From NCBI RefSeq assembly GCF_936933875.1, contig NZ_CAKZIK010000067.1:1-24492 (forward strand): DNA of 24,492 nt. The letters run 5' to 3'. This DNA comes from an uncultured Chryseobacterium sp. Lineage in GTDB: Bacteria > Bacteroidota > Bacteroidia > Flavobacteriales > Weeksellaceae. The notes below the pieces were generated by a model. The model was not told the origin of the DNA. It searched no databases and saw only the letters and a list, made by a program, of their open reading frames with translations. Of the stretch, positions 16,313 to 22,484 are shown in pieces. A program made the translations under genes and the position numbers. Position 1 is the stretch's first letter. Every line of letters starts with the position of its first letter.

Positions 16313-16342
16313 TAAGACAGCGTGGTATTTGTTTTTATTACA
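16313..16342 (-). promoter_or_regulatory. Candidate ECF-type promoter of the sigma operon
   Basis: On the minus strand TGTAAT (16342-16337) and GTCTTA (16318-16313) are 18 bases apart. The form TGTAAC / CGTCT(T/A)A is what I recall for ECF-dependent promoters in this phylum. It lies just upstream of the sigma factor ATG and just after a terminator, which fits an autoregulated operon. The implied leader is short. Confidence 0.5.
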
Positions 16343-16351
16343 TCTAAAATT

Positions 16352-16378
16352 AAAAAAACTTTCAAATTTCTTTGAAAG
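16352..16378 (-). terminator. Terminator insulating the ECF operon
   Basis: Perfect eight-base arms CTTTCAAA (16359-16366) and TTTGAAAG (16371-16378) with a four-base loop are followed on the minus strand by seven T (plus-strand A352-A358 of the 16000s). It would stop transcripts arriving from the GlmU-like gene, which ends at 16561, before they reach the sigma operon. Confidence 0.8.
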
Positions 16379-16494
16379 CCTTTGTTGTAAATTTGTATTT
16401 CGTTGAAAACCAATATATCGCGCCTCTGGCGCTTCGAATTTCACGTTTCATTTTTCTACCAATATTTTTAAAATCTGTCTTGAAACTAACAGTC

Positions 16495-16543
16495 TTGTCA
16501 TGCTGAAAGCATCTCAACCGTGGAGATTCCTACGGAATGATAA
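16495..16543. repeat. Short palindromic interspersed repeat (TGTCATGCTGA type)
   Basis: The left arm begins TTGTCATGCTGAAAGC and the right arm ends CCTACGGAATGATAA; the two are imperfectly complementary over about 24 bases (roughly two thirds of positions). The ends resemble those of the element at 22400-22484 (TGTCATTCTGA). Palindromes beginning TGTCAT(G/T)CTGA are dispersed in many Bacteroidota genomes (recalled, not searched). It lies in the 263-base gap between the sigma gene and the GlmU-like gene, which also holds a small GC hairpin at 16420-16432. Confidence 0.6.
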
Positions 16544-16560
16544 AGTGCTGGTTGTATAAA

Positions 16561-17721
16561 TTAATATTCCTGAAAAATATATTTCAAAATACCTTTATCT
16601 ACATCCGTTAAAGGAACTTTACGTCTCGACATTGCTTTTTCCGCCACTTCGTAAGCTTTTTCGATGTTGAATTTTTCATCGCCTTTCATTCCGCCCCACG
16701 AAAAATTTTCAACCAAATTAGGAGGGAACCCGCTTTTGAAAATATTGGCTGCAACGCCTACAACAGTTCCTGTATTTAATTGCGTGTTAATCGCAGTTTT
16801 GGAGTGGTCGCCCATAATCAATCCCGCAAACTGAAGTCCGGTATCCACAAATCTTTTCGACCTGTAGTTCCACAATTTTACAGAAGCGTAATTATTTTTC
16901 AGGTTCGAAGAATTGGTATCTGCACCGAGGTTACACCATTCTCCAATCACAGAATTTCCTACAAAACCATCGTGACCCTTATTGGAATAACCGAAAATTA
17001 CGATATTATTTACTTCTCCACCCACTTTGGAATGAGGTCCAATCGTAGTTGCGCCATAAACTTTTGCACCCAAATTAAATTTGGAATCTTCACACAGCGC
17101 AATTGGTCCACGAAGATGGCAACCTTCCATAATTTCTGCGTTTTTGCCGACGTAGATTTTTCCGGTTTTGGTATTTAAAGTAGCAAATTCAATTTGAGCG
17201 CCTTCTTCGATGAACAAATCTTCTTTATTGCCCAAAAATCCGTTCGTAAAAGACAATTCCTGTGAAGTTCTGCCTTTCGTGAGCAAAGCAAAATCAAAAT
17301 TTATCGCCTGTTCATTATAGGCAAATAAATCTGTCGGCTTTTTGAAAACCAGCAATTCTTCATCAATGTCCGTTATTTTTTCAATATGATTCAATGCGAA
17401 ATCTTTCATGTTCACTTTCGCGGCAATCAGTTCGTTTTCATACACCAAAGCTTCTCCTTCCTGTAGATTTTTAATTTGATTTAAAACATTTTCCGTTGGA
17501 AGAAAATTCGGAACAAGAAAAAGGCTTTCTACTTCTTCAGGCTTGCTGTATTTCGCTTCCAAAAAAGCTTCGGTCGCAAAAGAAATATTTTCGGTACCCA
17601 AAAGTTTCTGCCATCTTTCGGAAAAAGTAAGAATTCCGCAGCGCATTTCTGCGACCGGTCTTGTAAATGTGAGCGGAAGAAAATCTTCCCAATATTGTGC
17701 GTCGGAAAATACGAGTTGCAT
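16561..17721 (-). CDS. GlmU-like sugar nucleotidyltransferase / acyltransferase
   Basis: The protein is 386 residues from the ATG at 17721, whose product begins MQLVFSDAQYWEDFLPLTF; an ATG eight codons upstream (17745) is possible. The N-terminal region with LPLTFTRPVAEMRCGILTF matches the NTP_transf_4 domain of the alternative Bacteroidota GlmU family. The C-terminal half is a left-handed beta-helix with hexapeptide character (IYVGKNAEIMEGCHLRGPIA, then GATTIGPHSKVGGEV) as in acetyltransferases. Proteins of this family are annotated as bifunctional UDP-GlcNAc diphosphorylase / glucosamine-1-phosphate N-acetyltransferase and would feed peptidoglycan and polysaccharide synthesis; that function is by family only. 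It is the next gene after rpmE2 but is separated from it by a terminator. Uninterrupted. Confidence 0.88.
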   Translation of the reverse strand: MQLVFSDAQYWEDFLPLTFTRPVAEMRCGILTFSERWQKLLGTENISFATEAFLEAKYSKPEEVESLFLVPNFLPTENVLNQIKNLQEGEALVYENELIAAKVNMKDFALNHIEKITDIDEELLVFKKPTDLFAYNEQAINFDFALLTKGRTSQELSFTNGFLGNKEDLFIEEGAQIEFATLNTKTGKIYVGKNAEIMEGCHLRGPIALCEDSKFNLGAKVYGATTIGPHSKVGGEVNNIVIFGYSNKGHDGFVGNSVIGEWCNLGADTNSSNLKNNYASVKLWNYRSKRFVDTGLQFAGLIMGDHSKTAINTQLNTGTVVGVAANIFKSGFPPNLVENFSWGGMKGDEKFNIEKAYEVAEKAMSRRKVPLTDVDKGILKYIFQEY

Positions 17722-17773
17722 ATGGGTTTCGGGTTTAAAGTTCAATGTTTAGTGTTTCAAAAATACAATAAAA

Positions 17774-17801
17774 AAAGCCTTCCAAAAACTTGAAAGGCTT
17801 T
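17774..17801 (-). terminator. rpmE2 terminator
   Basis: Eight-base outer arms AAAGCCTT (17774-17781) and AAGGCTTT (17794-17801), plus inner pairs after one mismatch, enclose an A-rich loop. A T-run follows on the minus strand (plus-strand A771-A776 of the 17000s). It lies 22 bases beyond the L31 stop codon. Confidence 0.85.
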
Positions 17802-17823
17802 AATATTTCTTAAAGTAAAAAAA

Positions 17824-18075
17824 TTACTTAGAGAATTTTTTGTATTTGTTCATGAACTTGTCTACTCTACCTGCAGTGTCAACCAACTTCACTTTACCAG
17901 TGTAGAAAGGGTGAGAAGTAGAAGAGATTTCCATTTTGATCAATGGATAAGTTTCTCCTTCGTATTCGATGGTGTCTTTAGTTTCTGCAGTAGATTTGCA
18001 AAGAAACGTCTCGTCGTTACTCATATCTTTGAAAACAACAAGTCTATAATTTTCTGGGTGAATTCCTTGTTTCAT
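17824..18075 (-). CDS. rpmE2: Ribosomal protein L31 type B
   Basis: This 83-residue protein has the type B L31 signature: MKQGIHPENYRLVVFKD at the start and the conserved ISSTSHPFYTGK near residues 51-62, ending in a basic VDKFMNKYKK tail. It lacks the CxxC zinc motif of type A L31, with only one Cys (residue 26). It is part of the 50S central protuberance / bridge region. It has its own strong consensus promoter (18149-18179), a leader of about 70 bases and its own terminator, so it is monocistronic. Type B proteins are often the zinc-independent alternative to type A; whether a type A copy exists elsewhere cannot be seen from here. Confidence 0.97.
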   Translation of the reverse strand: MKQGIHPENYRLVVFKDMSNDETFLCKSTAETKDTIEYEGETYPLIKMEISSTSHPFYTGKVKLVDTAGRVDKFMNKYKKFSK

Positions 18076-18148
18076 AATAATAAAATTAAAAAATTAAAGT
18101 TTTGCTTCAGAAATAGTAATGGATATTCCTCTGCTAAATTTTAGACTG

Positions 18149-18179
18149 CAAAAATATAACTTTTTTTTGATTCTGCAAA
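18149..18179 (-). promoter_or_regulatory. Consensus Bacteroidota promoter of rpmE2
   Basis: On the minus strand TTTG (18179-18176) and TATTTTTG (18156-18149) are 19 bases apart, an exact match to the TTTG-N19-TAnnTTTG promoter of this phylum. Transcription would start near 18145, leaving about 70 bases of untranslated leader before the ATG at 18075. Confidence 0.8.
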
Positions 18180-18227
18180 CACTATTTTATATTTAATTAG
18201 CTGATTTTAAAGTTCGGCAAAATTATT

Positions 18228-18235
18228 TACCTTTG
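18228..18235 (+). promoter_or_regulatory. -7 box for the beta-helix lipoprotein cluster
   Basis: TACCTTTG is an exact match to TAnnTTTG and ends 21 bases before the ATG at 18257, giving a leader of about 15-18 bases. A -33 TTTG is not clear. It probably drives the three closely spaced genes 18257-20200. Confidence 0.6.
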
Positions 18236-18256
18236 AGAGATAGATTATAGACATCA

Positions 18257-19657
18257 ATGAAACTGAAGATACTTTTCGGAATTTCTTTTTGGGCGCTTTT
18301 AATGGTATTTTCCTGCAAGTCCGATGACATTACTTTTGATTCGCCAAGCAAGGAACTTCGCTTTTCCAGAGATACCGTTTTTTGCGACACCGTTTACAAT
18401 CAGGTTCGTTCTGAAACATACGCTGTAAAAGTTTACAATAACGAGGATAAAGATGTAATGATTCCAAAAATTTCTTTGGAAAGCGGAACTGCATCACCTT
18501 ACAGAATTAATGTAGATGGCAAATCCGGAACGGAATTCAGCAATGTTCCTCTGAGAAAAAAAGACAGTCTTTTTGTTTTTCTTGAAATTGCACCGGTGGC
18601 CAATGCCAGCGAAGCCATTGCAGAAGATAAAATCATTTTTCAAACTTCTGCAGCAACACAACATGTAACCTTACTTTCTGTTGTTCAGGATGCAGAATTT
18701 TTTATTAAATCTGACACCAATCCTAATATTATTTCTGCAAACACGACTTGGACAAATAATAAAGCCAAAATTATTTTTGGAGATTTAACGGTTGCAGAAG
18801 GTAAAACTTTAACCATTGAAAAAGGAACGAAAGTTTATTTTACCAAAAACAGCGGACTCAACATTTCTAAAAATGCTACGCTTAATGTTAATGGAGATTT
18901 GGACAGCGAAGTTCTTTTCAGGGGCGACAGAAATGATACAAAATACGATACGATTCCGGTAAACTGGCGTGGAATTCAATTTGAAGCTGGGTCTATTGGT
19001 AATTTGAATTATGCGAAAATCTTCGGTGGAGAAATTGGATTGGATTTAATGAACGCTACCGCAAACATCAAAAATACCATCATTCATACGTTCCAAAATT
19101 TTGGGATTCGTTCTGTAAATTCTGTGGTTACTGCTCAAAATATGGTGCTGAACAACTGTGGTGAAGCAGATTTCGGCATTTTTAAAGGTGGAAATATCAA
19201 TCTCACCCATTGTACTTTAGCGAATTACTGGAATTTAAACAATTCGCTTCCGGGTTACAGTTTATATGCAACCAATGAATGGACAAACGCTTCCGGAACT
19301 GTAGAAAATGCAGGTTTAAATTTGAATATTAAAAATTCTATCCTACATGGCAGTAGAGATAATTCTGTAGTTTTCAAGCCAACAACCGAACAAACTTTCA
19401 ATTATCTTTTTGATTACTCTTTAATTAAATATGGCAGTAATGCAGGTTTCAGTTTCGACAGTAATCCATTTGTAGTAGGTTCTGTTAAAAATGAAGACCC
19501 TAAATTCTCGCATTATTACACCGAGAAAATGAACTTGAGAGTTGCAGCAGATTCTCCGGCAAAAGGAAAAGGCAGAGTAACAACAGCGCAAACGGTTCCG
19601 ACGGATATTTTGAAAATTTCAAGAACAGCAAGTCCAACAATTGGTGCTTATCAATAA
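18257..19657 (+). CDS. Right-handed beta-helix lipoprotein
   Basis: This 466-residue lipoprotein has a signal ending MVFSC (Cys20). The first third (about 30-145) is an immunoglobulin-like, DUF1573-like domain (TYAVKVYNNEDKDVMIPKI). From about 160 onward short repeating strands (LTIEKGTKVYF, LNISKNATLNVNGDL, VNWRGIQFEAGS, LDLMNATANIKNTIIH) form a parallel beta-helix of the kind found in pectate-lyase-like folds. No catalytic residues of a polysaccharide lyase are obvious, so it may be a binding or structural surface protein. It heads a compact + strand group: the next gene starts eight bases after it ends. Such proteins are widespread in flavobacteria, with no assigned function that I know of. 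Confidence 0.82.
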   Translation: MKLKILFGISFWALLMVFSCKSDDITFDSPSKELRFSRDTVFCDTVYNQVRSETYAVKVYNNEDKDVMIPKISLESGTASPYRINVDGKSGTEFSNVPLRKKDSLFVFLEIAPVANASEAIAEDKIIFQTSAATQHVTLLSVVQDAEFFIKSDTNPNIISANTTWTNNKAKIIFGDLTVAEGKTLTIEKGTKVYFTKNSGLNISKNATLNVNGDLDSEVLFRGDRNDTKYDTIPVNWRGIQFEAGSIGNLNYAKIFGGEIGLDLMNATANIKNTIIHTFQNFGIRSVNSVVTAQNMVLNNCGEADFGIFKGGNINLTHCTLANYWNLNNSLPGYSLYATNEWTNASGTVENAGLNLNIKNSILHGSRDNSVVFKPTTEQTFNYLFDYSLIKYGSNAGFSFDSNPFVVGSVKNEDPKFSHYYTEKMNLRVAADSPAKGKGRVTTAQTVPTDILKISRTASPTIGAYQ

Positions 19658-19665
19658 CATATAAA

Positions 19666-19866
19666 ATGGATTATAATATTGGAGAGATACTCTGGATTTT
19701 TTGCGGATTTTTAATTTTAGCAACTTTGTGGTTAATTATACGGTCGGTTGTTCAAGGGTTTGGAACTTTTATTTCTAGTGCAGAAAAAAATTCCGAAGAA
19801 CTCGAAGAAATTAAAGAATCTTTAAAAAATATAGAGGCAAAGCTGAAACAGCTTGAAAATAAATAA
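19666..19866 (+). CDS. Small membrane protein with coiled-coil tail
   Basis: This 66-residue protein has one membrane segment at about 8-30 (ILWIFCGFLILATLWLIIRS) followed by a charged helix with heptad character (about 38-66, rich in E and K and ending in LKNIEAKLKQLENK). It lies eight bases after the beta-helix lipoprotein gene and seven bases before the pyrophosphohydrolase gene, which supports real translation as part of that unit. I do not recognise a named family. The layout suits a small scaffold or partner at the inner membrane, which is only an inference. Confidence 0.72.
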   Translation: MDYNIGEILWIFCGFLILATLWLIIRSVVQGFGTFISSAEKNSEELEEIKESLKNIEAKLKQLENK

Positions 19867-19873
19867 TTAAATT

Positions 19874-20200
19874 TTGGAAATTACTTCACTACAAAATAAG
19901 GTTGACGAATGGATTAAAACCATTGGAGTTCGTTATTTTAACGAGCTCACCAATATGGCGATGCTTACCGAAGAAGTAGGTGAAGTTGCCCGAATTATTG
20001 CAAGGAGGTACGGAGAACAAAGTGAAAAAGAGAGTGACAAATCCAACGATTTGGGCGAAGAATTAGCAGATGTTCTTTTTGTAACTTTATGTTTAGCCAA
20101 CCAAACAGGGACCGATTTACAGACCGCGTTTGATAAAAAAATGAAGAAAAAAACGGAACGTGATGCAGACCGCCACGCCAATAACGAAAAACTGAAATAA
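19874..20200 (+). CDS. MazG-like nucleotide pyrophosphohydrolase
   Basis: This 108-residue all-alpha NTP pyrophosphohydrolase of the MazG/dUTPase-like superfamily carries the metal-binding helices LTEEVGEVARIIARR (E-E-x-x-E) and GEELADVLFVTLCLAN (E-x-x-D), as in the iMazG/RS21-C6 type. It would hydrolyse nucleoside triphosphates to monophosphate plus PPi, probably as a house-cleaning enzyme. The start is a TTG: a stop codon lies in frame at 19868-19870 and no ATG occurs before residue 28, which would remove the first helix. It starts seven bases after the preceding gene. A palindromic repeat begins seven bases beyond its stop codon. Confidence 0.88.
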   Translation: MEITSLQNKVDEWIKTIGVRYFNELTNMAMLTEEVGEVARIIARRYGEQSEKESDKSNDLGEELADVLFVTLCLANQTGTDLQTAFDKKMKKKTERDADRHANNEKLK

Positions 20201-20206
20201 TTTTCA

Positions 20207-20333
20207 AACCACAAAAGATTCAAAAGGTTAAAGTTAAAATTGTGTCGATTTAAAGTAAGCGACAGCTATTTTAACTTTAATAATATTTTTGATGAACTTT
20301 AAAATTCAGAAAACTTTTGTGACTTTTGTGGTT
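20207..20333. repeat. 127-bp nested palindrome, MITE-like
   Basis: The outer arms AACCACAAAAG (20207-20217) and CTTTTGTGGTT (20323-20333) are perfect. A second pair, CAAAAG (20221-20226) and CTTTTG (20314-20319), sits at exactly matching offsets. A third perfect pair of eleven bases lies at 20230-20240 and 20268-20278, and a fourth, TGTCG/CGACA, at 20243-20247 and 20260-20264. The unit fills almost the whole gap between the pyrophosphohydrolase gene and aroA and codes for nothing. It looks like a non-autonomous mobile palindrome, and its hairpin could also end or stabilise the upstream transcript. Confidence 0.72.
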
Positions 20334-20346
20334 AAAACTAAGGGAT

Positions 20347-21576
20347 ATGCAGATTGAAAAAAGAAAACTCATTAACAACAAAACCATAGAAATCAGCGGT
20401 TCGAAAAGCATTTCGAATCGTTTATTGATTTTGCATAAGCTGTTTGAAAATATTATTATCGAAAATCTTTCGAATTCTCAGGATACAAAACTCATGCAAA
20501 ACGCCCTGCAAAGCGATTCCGACATCATCGATATTCATCATGCCGGAACTGCAATGCGTTTTCTTACTTCCTATTTTTCGATTCAGGATGGGCGAACTGT
20601 AACTTTAACCGGTTCCGAAAGGATGAAACAAAGACCCATCAGACCTTTGGTGAACGCATTGAGGGATTTGGGAGCTGAAATTGAATACCTTGAAAACGAT
20701 GGTTTTCCTCCTTTAAAAATTACCGGAAAGAAACTTGAAAATTCTACCGTAAACATTCCGGCTAATATTTCAAGTCAGTTCATTACATCTTTGATGTTGA
20801 TTGGTGCAAAGCTTGAAAATGGTTTAACCATCAACTTAGAAGGGAAAATCACTTCCGTTCCATACCTGAAAATGACTTTGAAGATTCTGAAAAGTTTGGG
20901 AATCGAAGCAGATTCAGTGGAAAATACCATCCGGATTCAGCCCGATATTTATACAGAGAAAAATTCAAGCCGCATCAAATTCGTGGTAGAAAGCGACTGG
21001 AGTTCGGCTTCCTACTACTATTCTTTGGCTGCGATTGGAAGGGAATACATTAATCTCAAAAGTTTCAGACCAAATTCTCTGCAGGGAGATTCTGTTCTGA
21101 AAGAAATGTACTGGGAATTTTTTGGGGTAAATACCATTTCCGACGCTGCAGAAAATATGATTTCTTTAATGCCCGAAAGTCCGTTTGAGTATCCCGAAAA
21201 AATTGAATTGGACATGAACAACTGTCCCGACATTGCACAAACTTTATGTGTTACGGCTACAGCTTTAAAAATTCCATTTGAAATTTCCGGTCTTGAAACT
21301 TTGAAAGTAAAGGAAACAGACCGTCTTTTGGCTTTGAAAAATGAGCTTTTAAAAATTGGTTGTATCGCAGAAATCACCGAAAATTCTATAAAATCTATGA
21401 AGTTTTTTGAACCTGACGAAAAAATAACCATCAAAACCTATAACGATCATCGAATGGCGATGAGTTTTGCTCCTTTTGCTCTGTTAAAAGGACTAGAAAT
21501 TGAAAATGAAGATGTTGTAGAAAAATCTTACCCTGATTTTTGGAAAGATTTTGATGAAGTAACCGAAAATATTTAA
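20347..21576 (+). CDS. aroA: 3-phosphoshikimate 1-carboxyvinyltransferase (EPSP synthase)
   Basis: AroA joins phosphoenolpyruvate to shikimate-3-phosphate, the sixth step of the shikimate pathway. The 409-residue protein carries ISGSKSISNR (K20, S21, R25), HAGTAMRFL (66-73), QRPIRPLVNALRDLGA, ISSQFITSLML, the catalytic Asp in CPDIAQT, KETDRLLALK and YNDHRMAMSF. The frame extends seven codons upstream to 20326, but that part lies inside the palindromic repeat, so the ATG at 20347 is preferred. At the place of Pro101 in the E. coli enzyme (GTAMRPL) this protein has Phe72. The SDR gene begins nine bases after the stop and is probably co-transcribed. Confidence 0.95.
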   Translation: MQIEKRKLINNKTIEISGSKSISNRLLILHKLFENIIIENLSNSQDTKLMQNALQSDSDIIDIHHAGTAMRFLTSYFSIQDGRTVTLTGSERMKQRPIRPLVNALRDLGAEIEYLENDGFPPLKITGKKLENSTVNIPANISSQFITSLMLIGAKLENGLTINLEGKITSVPYLKMTLKILKSLGIEADSVENTIRIQPDIYTEKNSSRIKFVVESDWSSASYYYSLAAIGREYINLKSFRPNSLQGDSVLKEMYWEFFGVNTISDAAENMISLMPESPFEYPEKIELDMNNCPDIAQTLCVTATALKIPFEISGLETLKVKETDRLLALKNELLKIGCIAEITENSIKSMKFFEPDEKITIKTYNDHRMAMSFAPFALLKGLEIENEDVVEKSYPDFWKDFDEVTENI

Positions 21577-21585
21577 AATCAAAAA

Positions 21586-22377
21586 ATGACCATCATTATA
21601 ACAGGAACTTCAACCGGAATTGGATTTGCTCTGGCCGAATATTTCGGAAAGAAAGGACATCATGTCTATGGATTGAGCCGAAAAAATGTGGCGAATCCAC
21701 ATTTTAAAACCATTCCAACCGATATTACAGATGTTAAACAGGTTCAACAAGCCATCGCAAAAATTTTAGAACAAGAACAGAAAGTAGATGTTCTGATCAA
21801 CAATGCCGGAATGGGAATGGTAGGCGCTGTTGAAGATTCTAAAAAAGAAGAAATTTTGAGATTATTCAATTTGAATTTAGTTGGAGCCGTTCAAATGATG
21901 AGCGCCGTTCTTCCGAATATGCGCGAAAATAAATTCGGGAAAATCATCAATGTTTCGAGCATCGGTTCCGAAATGGGACTTCCTTTCCGTGGATTTTATT
22001 CCGCTTCGAAATCTGCGCTGGACAAAGTAACGGAAGCTATTCGCTACGAAGTTTATCCTTGGAATATTGAGGTGTGTACGCTTCATCTGGGCGACATTAA
22101 AACCAATATTGCAGACAGCCGTGTTCGTACAGAAGTTTCTGAACCTTATAAAAACGTTTTCGAAAAAGTGTATGCTTTAATGGACGCTCATGTTGATGAA
22201 GGAACCGAACCTGCAGATGTTGCAAAATACATCGATGCGCTTTTGACCAAGAAAAAATGGAAGGCGCACTATTATTTCGGAAAACTTGGACAAAAAATTG
22301 GCGTTCCGCTGAAATGGATTTTACCACAAAATTTTTATGAAAATCTCATGAAAAAATACAATAAAATGGATTCATAA
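21586..22377 (+). CDS. Short-chain dehydrogenase/reductase
   Basis: This 263-residue classical SDR has the cofactor motif TGTSTGIG (G7, G11, G13), NNAG at 72-75, and the catalytic set S125 (in NVSSIGSEM), Y138 and K142 (YSASK). There is no acidic residue directly after the second strand, where YGLSRK is basic, which favours NADP(H) over NAD(H). The substrate cannot be deduced. The C-terminus (KKWKAHYYFGKLGQKIG, then KWILPQNFYENLMKKY) is the long tail seen in SDRs annotated as 'retinol dehydrogenase-like' acting on hydrophobic substrates. It follows aroA by nine bases; the two are probably transcribed together without a shared pathway. Confidence 0.92.
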   Translation: MTIIITGTSTGIGFALAEYFGKKGHHVYGLSRKNVANPHFKTIPTDITDVKQVQQAIAKILEQEQKVDVLINNAGMGMVGAVEDSKKEEILRLFNLNLVGAVQMMSAVLPNMRENKFGKIINVSSIGSEMGLPFRGFYSASKSALDKVTEAIRYEVYPWNIEVCTLHLGDIKTNIADSRVRTEVSEPYKNVFEKVYALMDAHVDEGTEPADVAKYIDALLTKKKWKAHYYFGKLGQKIGVPLKWILPQNFYENLMKKYNKMDS

Positions 22378-22399
22378 TCTGTTTATTTCCTATGCGAAC

Positions 22400-22484
22400 T
22401 GTCATTCTGAGCGTAATGAAATGGAGCGAAGAATCTTTTATTAAAACGGATTCTTTTTTACGTTGCACTGCCTTCAGAATGACA
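22400..22484. repeat. 85-bp palindromic repeat carrying the next gene's start codon
   Basis: The terminal inverted repeats TGTCATTCTGA (22400-22410) and TCAGAATGACA (22474-22484) are perfect over eleven bases. An inner perfect pair, AAGAATC (22429-22435) and GATTCTT (22449-22455), sits at exactly symmetrical offsets, and the 18-base stretches between are about half complementary. The whole is one imperfect hairpin with 36-base arms. This matches the dispersed TGTCATTCTGAG...GAAGAATCT palindromes that I recall from many Bacteroidota genomes. Its right end contains the ATG at 22479 used by the Omp85 gene. Confidence 0.78.

Noticed and set aside
16298..16444. 49-codon extension of the ECF sigma factor
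   Set aside because: It would have to be transcribed through a strong terminator and lies upstream of the candidate promoter.
21018..21434. 138-codon open frame opposite aroA
   Set aside because: It falls wholly within conserved aroA sequence and shows no protein features of its own.
22392..22478. 29-residue extension of the Omp85 protein
   Set aside because: It is a translation of the palindromic repeat and would bury the signal peptide.
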